Source: Flavobacteriales bacterium UBA972 (lineage in GTDB: Bacteria > Bacteroidota > Bacteroidia > Flavobacteriales > Schleiferiaceae). Taken from it: DNA of 40,264 bases. The number at the start of each line of letters is the position of its first letter. Position 1 is the first letter of the stretch. Shown piece by piece: positions 23,042 through 30,481 of this stretch. A program made the translations under genes and the position numbers. The notes beneath the pieces were generated by a model. That model was not told the DNA's origin, did not search any database, and was given only the letters and a program-made list of their open reading frames with translations. Location of the stretch: assembly GCA_002292855.1 (NCBI GenBank), contig DBBY01000013.1, forward strand, positions 1 to 40,264. The letters run 5' to 3'.

Positions 23042-24636
23042 AGAAATTTTGGCTTCTTGCCTGCGGTTTGGCCGTTCAAGGGATGCTTGCCCAAGAACTT
23101 GATTCGCGGCTTACCTGGGGCAATACAAGCCTCAGCCCTGCGGTGGAATGGCGAGAGTACGCGACTCGAGAAACGCAGTGGCTGCGCTACCAGCGCCTAC
23201 AAGGCTACCTTCACGGGCTGCCCATTGAGGGCGCAGAAGCGCTGCGGGTAGTAAAGCCTGACGGCTCAATGGCATTACTTGTAGAGCCTGTTCTGCCTGA
23301 CCAGCCGGCCGGCACCCATACCCTGGCCTACACGCCCGACCCCGTTTGGCTTGTGGTGGGCATGCAGTGGATTCCAGCAGAGCGCCGCGAATGCTATCGA
23401 CCGAGTCCCTTAAAAAGGGTTCGCACCTGGTACGACCAGAGTGGCCGTGCAATTGATTCTTTGGACCTGATCCGCCGCTGGGACAGCTTGGACAGCACCA
23501 TTGCCTCTAAGGTCTTTTTGCCCGACCCCCTTTCGGTTGCTAACGTGCCCTACGGAGGGCAGTACGTAGATGCCAACGACGGCAATGCGGCGGTCTTGGA
23601 CCAGCACCAAAGTTTGATCGGACTAAAACTCACTTGGAACGGATCAGGCTTCGTTTTGGCCAACTCCGCAGCGGTGGTTCAAGAATTTGATCCTCCGACT
23701 GTTGCCGTGCCCATACTGCCTGGACCCACTGCCTTCTTCAGCCGCAGCGACGCGGAATTTGAAATGGTTAACGCGCTCTACCACATTTACCAATGGAAGC
23801 AGCGCATGGCCAACCTCGGGTATCCAAGCATGGTCTCCTACCCCATTCCCATTGATGTGAATGCCTACAATGGCGCAGACCTCAGCGCCTTTGACTTTGG
23901 AACCAACCCGCCCAGGCTCTACTTTGGCGAGGGCGGAGTGGACGATGCCGAGGATGCCGACGTGGTAATTCACGAGTACGGGCATGCAATGGCCTACGGC
24001 GCGGCTCCAGGAACCAACATTAATACCCAACGCCAGGCTCTTGAAGAGGCCATCTGCGATTATTTTGCGGTGTCTTGGTCACTTGTGCACAGCCCAAACC
24101 AATGGCAGAATGTATTTACCTGGGACGGACATAACGAATTCTGGAGCGGACGATCGGCTATAAACAGCCAACTTAAAATGTACCCCGGCCTACTATTCAC
24201 GGGGCCCTACAGCCACACCGCGGTAATGGTGGACGCGCTCGTGCGAGGAAGGCAGCGCCTCGGAGGGACCATCATGGACGGACTGGTCATGGAGGCGCTA
24301 TATGGTTTGACTTCGGGCACCACCTTTCGCCAATTTGCCGAACTCGTGCTTCACGCAGACAGCGTCAAGCACAACGGCCAGCATGCTGCAGGCCTCCGCC
24401 TGGACTTTGCGGCCTGGCAAATTTTGATTCCGGGCCTCGGCGACGGGGAGTTTAGTGAAGAGAGGGCCAGCGATGCAATCATCCTTTCCAACGGGCTCTG
24501 GCCGGATACCCTTCCGCAAATCATCCGGGTGCAGGATGCAATGGGAAGGGAATTGGTGCTGGAGCAGTTCGGAGCACTTCCTGCCGCAGGCTGGTACCTG
24601 AGCCAGGACGGCAGGCGCATTTTGGTTACTCCCTAG
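23038..24636 (+). CDS. Secreted zinc metallopeptidase of the gluzincin type
   Basis: A 532-residue exported protein with a signal peptide cleaved near 'GMLAQ' (about residue 19). The zinc motif HEYGH lies at 312-316, and E337 in EEAICDYF, about 21 residues later, is the likely third ligand, the arrangement of thermolysin/fungalysin-like peptidases. Residues 20 to about 230 look like a propeptide or accessory domain. The last 60 residues (IIRVQDAMGRELV...GWYLSQDGRRILVTP) resemble a type IX secretion sorting domain of type A, so it is probably exported across the outer membrane. The gene overlaps ribD by four bases although functions are unrelated. The substrate is unknown. Confidence 0.82.
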   Translation: MKKFWLLACGLAVQGMLAQELDSRLTWGNTSLSPAVEWREYATRETQWLRYQRLQGYLHGLPIEGAEALRVVKPDGSMALLVEPVLPDQPAGTHTLAYTPDPVWLVVGMQWIPAERRECYRPSPLKRVRTWYDQSGRAIDSLDLIRRWDSLDSTIASKVFLPDPLSVANVPYGGQYVDANDGNAAVLDQHQSLIGLKLTWNGSGFVLANSAAVVQEFDPPTVAVPILPGPTAFFSRSDAEFEMVNALYHIYQWKQRMANLGYPSMVSYPIPIDVNAYNGADLSAFDFGTNPPRLYFGEGGVDDAEDADVVIHEYGHAMAYGAAPGTNINTQRQALEEAICDYFAVSWSLVHSPNQWQNVFTWDGHNEFWSGRSAINSQLKMYPGLLFTGPYSHTAVMVDALVRGRQRLGGTIMDGLVMEALYGLTSGTTFRQFAELVLHADSVKHNGQHAAGLRLDFAAWQILIPGLGDGEFSEERASDAIILSNGLWPDTLPQIIRVQDAMGRELVLEQFGALPAAGWYLSQDGRRILVTP

Positions 24637-25040
24637 AAGTAGGGAGCCAGGGCTTCAAGAAAGGCCAAAGGAGCCGAGGTGGGTCGGCCCGTTTCGGTTG
24701 AGGCAAAAACCAGGGTGGTTTCGCCCTCGGTGCAGAGCTCTGCCTGCTCGTTGTGTATTTGGTACTTAAAGTAGATTCTGCTTCCCTCAGGAAGGCTTGA
24801 AATTTCGGTGGTCACGGTAAACAACTCGTCGTAGCGAAGCGGAATTCGGTAGCGAAGTGACAGGTCGCGCACCGGGAGCATTACACCGTTTGCCTCGATG
24901 TCTGCATAGCGGATGCCCAATGTTCTCAATGCCTCCACCCTCGCCACCTCAAAGTAGGTCGGGTAGTTGCCGTAGTAGGCGTAACCCATGCGGTCGGTTT
25001 CGGCGTAGCGAACCCTCATTTTATGTGTTGTAACAAACAT
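24633..25040 (-). CDS. Acyl-CoA thioesterase, YbgC/4-hydroxybenzoyl-CoA thioesterase family
   Basis: A 135-residue hot-dog fold protein. The signature 'RYAETDRMGYAYYGNYPTYFEVARVEALRTLG' carries the catalytic Asp (D16) followed by Gly and Tyr and the FEVARVE helix. It hydrolyses acyl-CoA or acyl-ACP; the natural substrate cannot be read here. The start at 25040 agrees with homologues that begin a few residues before RVRY. Its TAG stop shares the tetranucleotide CTAG with the TAG of the convergent peptidase gene. Confidence 0.9.
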   Translation of the reverse strand: MFVTTHKMRVRYAETDRMGYAYYGNYPTYFEVARVEALRTLGIRYADIEANGVMLPVRDLSLRYRIPLRYDELFTVTTEISSLPEGSRIYFKYQIHNEQAELCTEGETTLVFASTETGRPTSAPLAFLEALAPYF

Positions 25041-25277
25041 TTTTTGAATAATTAAATATCTATTTATCAGTTAATTAATAACTTTTTATCAAGGGAAAAT
25101 GAACTCATATAATAAATTGCTAACAACAATATTTTTTGTAAATCAATAGGTCTTAGGTTTTTTTTCAACATATTTAATTGACAATTTAGCGGTCCGAAAG
25201 AGCGACTGTTTTAGTGCCCCCTGAAGCCAAGCGACAGTCCTGTTTCGGCACCACAAATTACTAACCTAAACGCAACA
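25041..25277. other. AT-rich intergenic region upstream of dnaA
   Basis: The 237-base gap between thioesterase and dnaA starts is very AT-rich from about 25041 to 25190, including long T and A runs and a TTAATTAA palindrome (25071-25078), in a genome otherwise near balanced base composition. The last 90 bases are less AT-rich and hold GACTGT (25204-25209) and ACAGTC (25234-25239) as a small inverted repeat. It must contain the dnaA and thioesterase promoters. It could contain an origin, but I see no clear cluster of TTATCCACA-type DnaA boxes; TTTTCAACA near 25161-25170 is only a weak resemblance. Confidence 0.4.
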
Positions 25278-26708
25278 ATGGAGCGCACCGCCGAAGCCGT
25301 ATGGAGAAACTGTCTGAACTATGTTCAAGACAACATCAGTCCACAGGCTTTCAAGACGTGGTTCCTGCCGATTAGGCCCATGAAGCTTCAGGGTAAGATC
25401 ATTACCCTACAGGTTCCTTCTAAGTTTGTCTACGAGTGGCTCGAAGCCAACTACGTCAAGCTTCTAAAATCAGCGATTACCAAAGAAATGGGCAGCGACG
25501 CCCGCTTGGTCTACTCCATTGTGATGGACCAAGAATCCGCGCACCTAGGAACCTCCAACATGGACATTCCGTCGGCAAACCGAGGCCCCGTAGAGAATCC
25601 TCAGGTTTCTTTGCCTGCGCGCATCGGAGACGACGGGATTCGCAACCCCTTTGTGATTCCCGGTTTAAAGAAGGTTCATATCGAGTCGCAGCTGAATCCA
25701 AACTATAGTTTCGAGAACTTTATTGAGGGAGATTGCAATCGTCTAGCACGAAGCGCTGGCTATGCCGTGGCTCAAAAGCCGGGCGGAACATCCTTTAATC
25801 CCTTGCTTCTCTACGGAGCCAATGGATTGGGTAAGACCCACCTTGCCCATGCAATCGGCATTGAAATCAAGGACCGATTCCCCGAGAAAACGGTGCTTTA
25901 TGTTTCGGCCGAGCGGTTTACCCAGCAGTTTATTGACTCGATTCGCAACAATACCAAGAACGATTTTGTGCACTTCTACCAGCTCATCGATGTGCTCATC
26001 ATGGACGACGTGCATTCTTTTGGCGGAAAGGAAAAAACCCAAGACGTATTTTTTGAAATTTTTAACCACCTCCACCAGCAGGGCAAGCAAATCGTGCTAA
26101 CCTCTGACCGGGCGCCGGTGGATCTTCAAGGAGTGGAGCAGCGCCTGCTCTCGCGCTTTAAGTGGGGTCTTTCTGCAGACCTTCAGCGCCCAGACCTCGA
26201 GACTAGAATGGCTATTTTGCGCCAAAAGCTCTATGCAGACGGCATTGAGATGACCGACGACGTGATTGAGTACCTGGCCTATTCCATTACCAACAACGTG
26301 CGCGAACTCGAAGGAGCCCTTATCTCGCTGCTGGCGCAATCTTCGTTGAACCGCAAGCGCATTACCGTGGAATTGGCCAAGTCGATGATTGACAAGTTCG
26401 TCAAAAACACCACCCGCGAGATTTCTATTGACTTCATTCAAAAGGTGGTTTGCGACTATTTTGACATGCCCATCGAGTTGCTGCGCAGCAAGACGCGCAA
26501 GCGCGAAATCGTGCAGGCCCGTCAGCTGACGATGTATTTTGCCAAGCAGATGACCAAGAGCTCTTTAGCATCTATTGGACTGCAAATTGGGAACAAGGAC
26601 CACGCCACCGTGCTGCACGCCTGCCGAACCGTCTCCAACCTGACCGAAACCGACAAGCGCTTTAGAATCTACGTGGACGACATCCGCAAAAAATTGACCC
26701 TGGCCTAA
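25278..26708 (+). CDS. dnaA: Chromosomal replication initiator DnaA
   Basis: Binds DnaA boxes and opens the origin. All four domains are visible in 476 residues: the N-terminal interaction domain (VWRNCLNYVQDNISPQAFKTWF), a variable linker, the AAA+ domain with Walker A GANGLGKTH (180-188) and LIMDDVHSF, and C-terminal domain IV with the signature NKDHATVLHACRTV. The gene is preceded by a long AT-rich region, suggesting autoregulation or a nearby origin. No dnaN follows; instead a methylase and mnmE do. Confidence 0.97.
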   Translation: MERTAEAVWRNCLNYVQDNISPQAFKTWFLPIRPMKLQGKIITLQVPSKFVYEWLEANYVKLLKSAITKEMGSDARLVYSIVMDQESAHLGTSNMDIPSANRGPVENPQVSLPARIGDDGIRNPFVIPGLKKVHIESQLNPNYSFENFIEGDCNRLARSAGYAVAQKPGGTSFNPLLLYGANGLGKTHLAHAIGIEIKDRFPEKTVLYVSAERFTQQFIDSIRNNTKNDFVHFYQLIDVLIMDDVHSFGGKEKTQDVFFEIFNHLHQQGKQIVLTSDRAPVDLQGVEQRLLSRFKWGLSADLQRPDLETRMAILRQKLYADGIEMTDDVIEYLAYSITNNVRELEGALISLLAQSSLNRKRITVELAKSMIDKFVKNTTREISIDFIQKVVCDYFDMPIELLRSKTRKREIVQARQLTMYFAKQMTKSSLASIGLQIGNKDHATVLHACRTVSNLTETDKRFRIYVDDIRKKLTLA

Positions 26709-26732
26709 GCAGTGCCAAGCGATAGTGCCCAT

Positions 26733-27437
26733 ATGGCTAAGTATGGAACACTGCACCTAATACCGGTGCCCCTGGCTGAAGGCGGACGCTGGCTGGGCTC
26801 AGAACTTGAGGAACTTGTGGGTACTATCAAGCACTGGGTTGTAGAAACGCCCAAAACGGCTCGAGCCCAGTTGCGAGCCATCAATCCTCAAATTGATTTA
26901 CCCAGTTTGGAGCTCTCGAGTTGGTCCAAGCATGGGTCCAACGAAGCGCTGACCCTTCTGCAACCCTGCCTCAGCGGGGATCCGATGGGTTTAATTTCTG
27001 ATGCCGGTGCCCCTGGAATGGCTGATCCGGGCGCTGAGGTTGTCGCCAAGGCCCACCAGTTGGGCATAACCGTAGTTTCTTGGCCCGGACCCTCCTCCTT
27101 TCTTTTGGGATTGATGTCGAGCGGACTGAACGGCCAAAGGTTCCGCTTTCACGGGTATTTGCCCCACGATGCCAGCTTGCGGCGCGAGCAACTGAGCCGC
27201 ATGGAGCGCGATGCCAACCAAGAAAGCCAATGGTTTATTGAAACCCCCTACCGAAATGCTAAGCTTTTTGGGGAGCTCCTTCAATTTTTGGCTCCGAGCA
27301 CCAAGGTTTATGTGGGTTTCAACCTAACGGCAAGCCAGGAATGGTCTTGCACCAAGACGGTCGGCGAATGGTCCGCCACTCCCCTGCCCCCGCAGCTCGA
27401 GGCCAAAGCACCAGCCATTTGGGCCATTGGCCGTTAG
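26733..27437 (+). CDS. RsmI-like tetrapyrrole-methylase-family SAM-dependent methyltransferase
   Basis: A 234-residue protein of the tetrapyrrole methylase fold. The stretch 'GLISDAGAPGMADPGAEVVAKAHQLGITVVSWPGPSSFLLGLMSSGL' corresponds to the RsmI core, and 'FHGYLP' and WFIETPYRN also match. RsmI 2'-O-methylates C1402 of 16S rRNA, but Bacteroidota usually carry two relatives and this shorter one may have another substrate. The ATG at 26733 is preferred to the GTG at 26712. It lies 24 bases after dnaA, likely co-transcribed. Confidence 0.82.
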   Translation: MAKYGTLHLIPVPLAEGGRWLGSELEELVGTIKHWVVETPKTARAQLRAINPQIDLPSLELSSWSKHGSNEALTLLQPCLSGDPMGLISDAGAPGMADPGAEVVAKAHQLGITVVSWPGPSSFLLGLMSSGLNGQRFRFHGYLPHDASLRREQLSRMERDANQESQWFIETPYRNAKLFGELLQFLAPSTKVYVGFNLTASQEWSCTKTVGEWSATPLPPQLEAKAPAIWAIGR

Positions 27438-27453
27438 GACAGCAAGACCACGC

Positions 27454-27461
27454 TACCTTTG
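27454..27461 (+). promoter_or_regulatory. -7 box of mnmE
   Basis: TACCTTTG is a perfect match four bases before the mnmE GTG. An ATTGG at 27426-27430 could serve as the -33 element, with a 23-base spacer. Transcription should start at or next to the start codon. Confidence 0.6.
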
Positions 27462-27465
27462 AGGG

Positions 27466-28815
27466 GTGAACGATCGCACCATTGTTGCCCTGGCTACCGC
27501 CAGCGGATTGGGCGCCTTGACCGTCCTTCGGATCTCGGGCCCCGAGGCCCTGCGCATTGCGACCGAGCGATTTAAATCGAATTCAGGCTGGACCCCGCGG
27601 CAGTCGATTTTAGGAAAATTTCTCGACTCAGAGGGCAGAATGCTCGACGAAGGCCTTGCTACTTTTTTTAAGGGACCATGGTCGTTCACCGGAGAGGACG
27701 TCGTGGAATTTGGTCTTCATGGATCCCCTTTTATTGCCGCTCAAGCCGTGGAGGCCCTCATCGCCAGCGGCGCAGAGCTCGCTGCTCCGGGAGAATTCAC
27801 CCAACGAGCCTTTGCCAACGGCAAGCTTGACCTCGCTCAAGCCGAGGCGGTTGGGGATTTAATTGCCGCCGAGTCGCGCGCGGGCCACGAACTGGCCCTC
27901 AAGCAGCTCAAGGGGAGCGTATCGAAGCGATTGAGTGAACTCCGGCGTGAGTTGACGGACTTTGCGGCCCTAATCGAATTGGAACTCGACTTTGTTGAAG
28001 AAGACGTGGAGTTTGCCAACCGGACCCAACTGCTGGCCCTATTGGAGTCCGCCATGAGGCAGAGTGCAGAGATGCTTGCGACCTTTAGGCAGGGTCAGGC
28101 GATGCGCGACGGGATTCCCTTAGTGATCATTGGACCGCCTAATGCAGGCAAAAGCACGCTTTTGAATCGTTTGCTGCGCGAGAACCGTGCCCTTGTGAGC
28201 GATGTTCCCGGAACCACCCGCGACAGCGTCGAAGAGCGCTTCAGGCTGGGCGACTACCTGTTTCGACTAATCGATACGGCTGGAATTCGGGAAGCGTCCG
28301 ATGCCGTGGAGCGTATGGGCATCGAGCGATCTTGGATGAAGCTTCGCGAGGCACACCTGGTTTTGGTGCTGTTTGACCCCATGGACGGCGACCCCCGTGA
28401 TGCAGCCGAACTGCTCAAGGTCGTTGAGCGCGAAAACCCCGAGGCCGCGGTTCTTTTGGTTCTGAGCAAGCGGGATTTGTGGACTGGGGACATCACCTTG
28501 GACTTCCCAGCGCACCTCGGACTGGGCCTTGACGACAGAGATTTAGATAAATTGGAGTCCGCATTAATTGGTTTAATTGAAGCGAATCAAGTGCAGGGAG
28601 AGGTAATGATTGCCAACATCAGGCATGCCAACGCGCTCAGGGCGAGCCTAGAAGCCTTGACGCGGGCGCGAACCAGCCTCGAGGCCGGTACCAGCGGAGA
28701 ACTCGTGGCCTACGACCTTCGCGACGCCTTGAGGCACCTGGGCAGCATTACGGGAGAAATTACCGCAGACGACCTGCTAAGCTCCATTTTTAGTAAGTTT
28801 TGCATCGGCAAATAG
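27466..28815 (+). CDS. mnmE: tRNA uridine-5-carboxymethylaminomethyl modification GTPase
   Basis: With MnmG it modifies U34 of certain tRNAs. The 449-residue protein has the formyl-THF-binding N-terminal domain (TIVALATASGLGALTVLRISGP, GEFTQRAFANGKLDLAQAEAV), a GTPase domain with GPPNAGKS at 223-230 and DTAGIRE, and the invariant C-terminal CIGK with the catalytic cysteine. The start is GTG at 27466; the family's N-terminus begins exactly here. It probably has its own promoter. Confidence 0.96.
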   Translation: MNDRTIVALATASGLGALTVLRISGPEALRIATERFKSNSGWTPRQSILGKFLDSEGRMLDEGLATFFKGPWSFTGEDVVEFGLHGSPFIAAQAVEALIASGAELAAPGEFTQRAFANGKLDLAQAEAVGDLIAAESRAGHELALKQLKGSVSKRLSELRRELTDFAALIELELDFVEEDVEFANRTQLLALLESAMRQSAEMLATFRQGQAMRDGIPLVIIGPPNAGKSTLLNRLLRENRALVSDVPGTTRDSVEERFRLGDYLFRLIDTAGIREASDAVERMGIERSWMKLREAHLVLVLFDPMDGDPRDAAELLKVVERENPEAAVLLVLSKRDLWTGDITLDFPAHLGLGLDDRDLDKLESALIGLIEANQVQGEVMIANIRHANALRASLEALTRARTSLEAGTSGELVAYDLRDALRHLGSITGEITADDLLSSIFSKFCIGK

Positions 28816-28855
28816 CCTGGGAGCTTCGTTTGGCCAACCACTGCCTTGCTGAGGT

Positions 28856-29722
28856 TCAGACCAGAACCCAAAGAAAGCTCAGGTAGGTCGCAAAGAAAAA
28901 GACCCAAAACAGCTTATAAAAGCGTTTGACACTGGTCTGGTCGTCAAGACGAACAGTCCGCACAAGAATCAAAAAAGCCAGGCCTAGTGCCGATAAACTG
29001 AGCAATAATAAGGGTTCGGACTCCTGAAAGCTCCAGTATATGCAGAAGGCATAGGCAGCGGTGACCAGTGCAGCACCCCAGTAAAGCGCAATTTTGGGCG
29101 AATACAGCAGCGGGAAGGTTCGGTAGCCAAAATGAGCGTCCCCTGCTCGATCGGGCAAGTCCTTATACCAGGCAATGGCTAAACTAAAGGCAGAAATAAA
29201 CAGGGTAAGCGGGTAAACCACCGGCTCGATGGTATAGCTAGGATCAAGCATGCCCGAAAAATGCAGTGCCATGCCCAAATTCACCAGTACGCCCCTTACA
29301 ATTGTTATGGATAGCGCGGCCGGCAAATGATGCTTTTTAAATTGAATCGGCGGCAGAGAATAAGCAATTCCCAAAAACAGAATTACCACGATCAGCAGCA
29401 GCAGCAACCAATGCAGAAGGGCTGCGGCAACGAGGGCGATGATGCCTGAGGCAAGCACAATCTTTTTTGCGGAATTTGCGTCCAACTCCCCCGAGGCTAT
29501 GGGCAATTCGGGCTTGTTAATCTTATCTAATTCTACGTCAATGACTTGATTTAATCCGGTGATGCAGACGTTGCAGGCTAAGGCAGAGATTAGTGTGACG
29601 ACTAGAATATACCAATGGTTGTATAGGCTGCCCCCCTGCAGCAAGAACAAGACGATGATGCTAAGGGTTGATCCAATGATGGTGTGGGGGCGGCTGAACC
29701 TCCAAAGAATGCTTGCGGTCAT
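28856..29722 (-). CDS. UbiA-family prenyltransferase resembling homogentisate phytyl/prenyltransferase
   Basis: An integral membrane prenyltransferase of 288 residues with about eight to nine hydrophobic helices. The first Asp motif is GLNQVIDVELDKINKPELP, with N58, D62 and D66; the second is around 'AWYKDLPDRAGDAHFGYRTFPL'. The opening SRPHTIIGSTLS, the NKPxLPxASGE block, SLPPIQFKK, 'ITIVRGVLVNLG' and the C-terminal 'FYKLFWVFFFATYL' all resemble cyanobacterial and plant homogentisate phytyltransferase (VTE2/slr1736) more than MenA or UbiA. It may join phytyl or another prenyl diphosphate to homogentisate. It overlaps the methyltransferase gene (ATGA), and a phytol-kinase fusion is encoded divergently beside it. 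Menaquinone, chlorophyll or heme prenylation cannot be wholly excluded. Confidence 0.82.
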   Translation of the reverse strand: MTASILWRFSRPHTIIGSTLSIIVLFLLQGGSLYNHWYILVVTLISALACNVCITGLNQVIDVELDKINKPELPIASGELDANSAKKIVLASGIIALVAAALLHWLLLLLIVVILFLGIAYSLPPIQFKKHHLPAALSITIVRGVLVNLGMALHFSGMLDPSYTIEPVVYPLTLFISAFSLAIAWYKDLPDRAGDAHFGYRTFPLLYSPKIALYWGAALVTAAYAFCIYWSFQESEPLLLLSLSALGLAFLILVRTVRLDDQTSVKRFYKLFWVFFFATYLSFLWVLV

Positions 29723-30453
29723 GATAATATGGGTTGGGCCGATAAAACGATGAGGTTGCCACGCAGTTGCGGAATCCGTTCTACGTGAATCACGTACTCG
29801 CTGCTAGAAATACCCCGAACAAGGTCTTGGTATTGCGCACTAGTCTTGCTTTTTAGCACCGAAAGCCAGCCGTCCCAGGCCACTGTAGCAAGCTGAATGG
29901 GCACGAGGTAGGTGGTCGCAATCCGCAAAAAAGAGAACGGATGAATTGCCCAGGCGCTGAGCGGCTGCACCAATAAGGCAGCCAAAGTGACCTGAATAAA
30001 GCTAAGTAAAGAGGGTTCCAAAACTTCTGCAATGATAAATCCAGCCTTGGCCTCTTTCATCTTGATGATGATTTGTTTTTGTTCTTGAGTCGTGAAGTGG
30101 TGAAAGGCATTGAACATGCTGTACTGCTGACCTGCCTCAGGTTGAAAGTCAAGAAGGTTAAGGGGCTCAGGGTCGTACTTAATATACTTTAAAACCTCCT
30201 TTGAGGCTGAATTGGGATACCAATCAGTGAGCCTAAAAAAGATCGGATCAGTAGCCTTCTTCTTAAGGTACAAGGCGGGCCAACCGCTTCCGCTCGCGAG
30301 GTCAATCCATTGGTTGGAGGGGAACCCTTCCATTATTTTACCCAGAGGCCGGTACACTGCTAAGGAGGCGCTGATCCATCCGACGTATTCCAGCTGCATT
30401 TTTCGCAAAACGGGAGGAAACCAAGAATAATCTTCCAGTTCTTTCAAAAACAT
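29719..30453 (-). CDS. Class I SAM-dependent methyltransferase-like protein with C-terminal membrane segments
   Basis: A 244-residue protein. Residues about 48-60 hold a SAM-binding loop-like motif (WIDLASGSGWPALYL) and the middle has a plausible post-I segment FRLTDWYPN. After the methyltransferase core come two hydrophobic stretches ('SFIQVTLAALLVQPLSAW' and 'FLRIATTYLVPIQLATVAW'), suggesting membrane attachment. It ends four bases into the prenyltransferase gene, so the two are co-translated. By analogy with tocopherol pathways it could methylate the prenylated benzoquinol, but it does not obviously resemble VTE3 or VTE4. The substrate assignment is inference. Confidence 0.68.
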   Translation of the reverse strand: MFLKELEDYSWFPPVLRKMQLEYVGWISASLAVYRPLGKIMEGFPSNQWIDLASGSGWPALYLKKKATDPIFFRLTDWYPNSASKEVLKYIKYDPEPLNLLDFQPEAGQQYSMFNAFHHFTTQEQKQIIIKMKEAKAGFIIAEVLEPSLLSFIQVTLAALLVQPLSAWAIHPFSFLRIATTYLVPIQLATVAWDGWLSVLKSKTSAQYQDLVRGISSSEYVIHVERIPQLRGNLIVLSAQPILS

Positions 30454-30481
30454 GTGGTTAATTTACGCCTGATACCACCGA

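Noticed and set aside
25041..25277. Firm call of oriC
   Set aside because: AT-richness alone is not enough and I could not find a cluster of consensus DnaA boxes.
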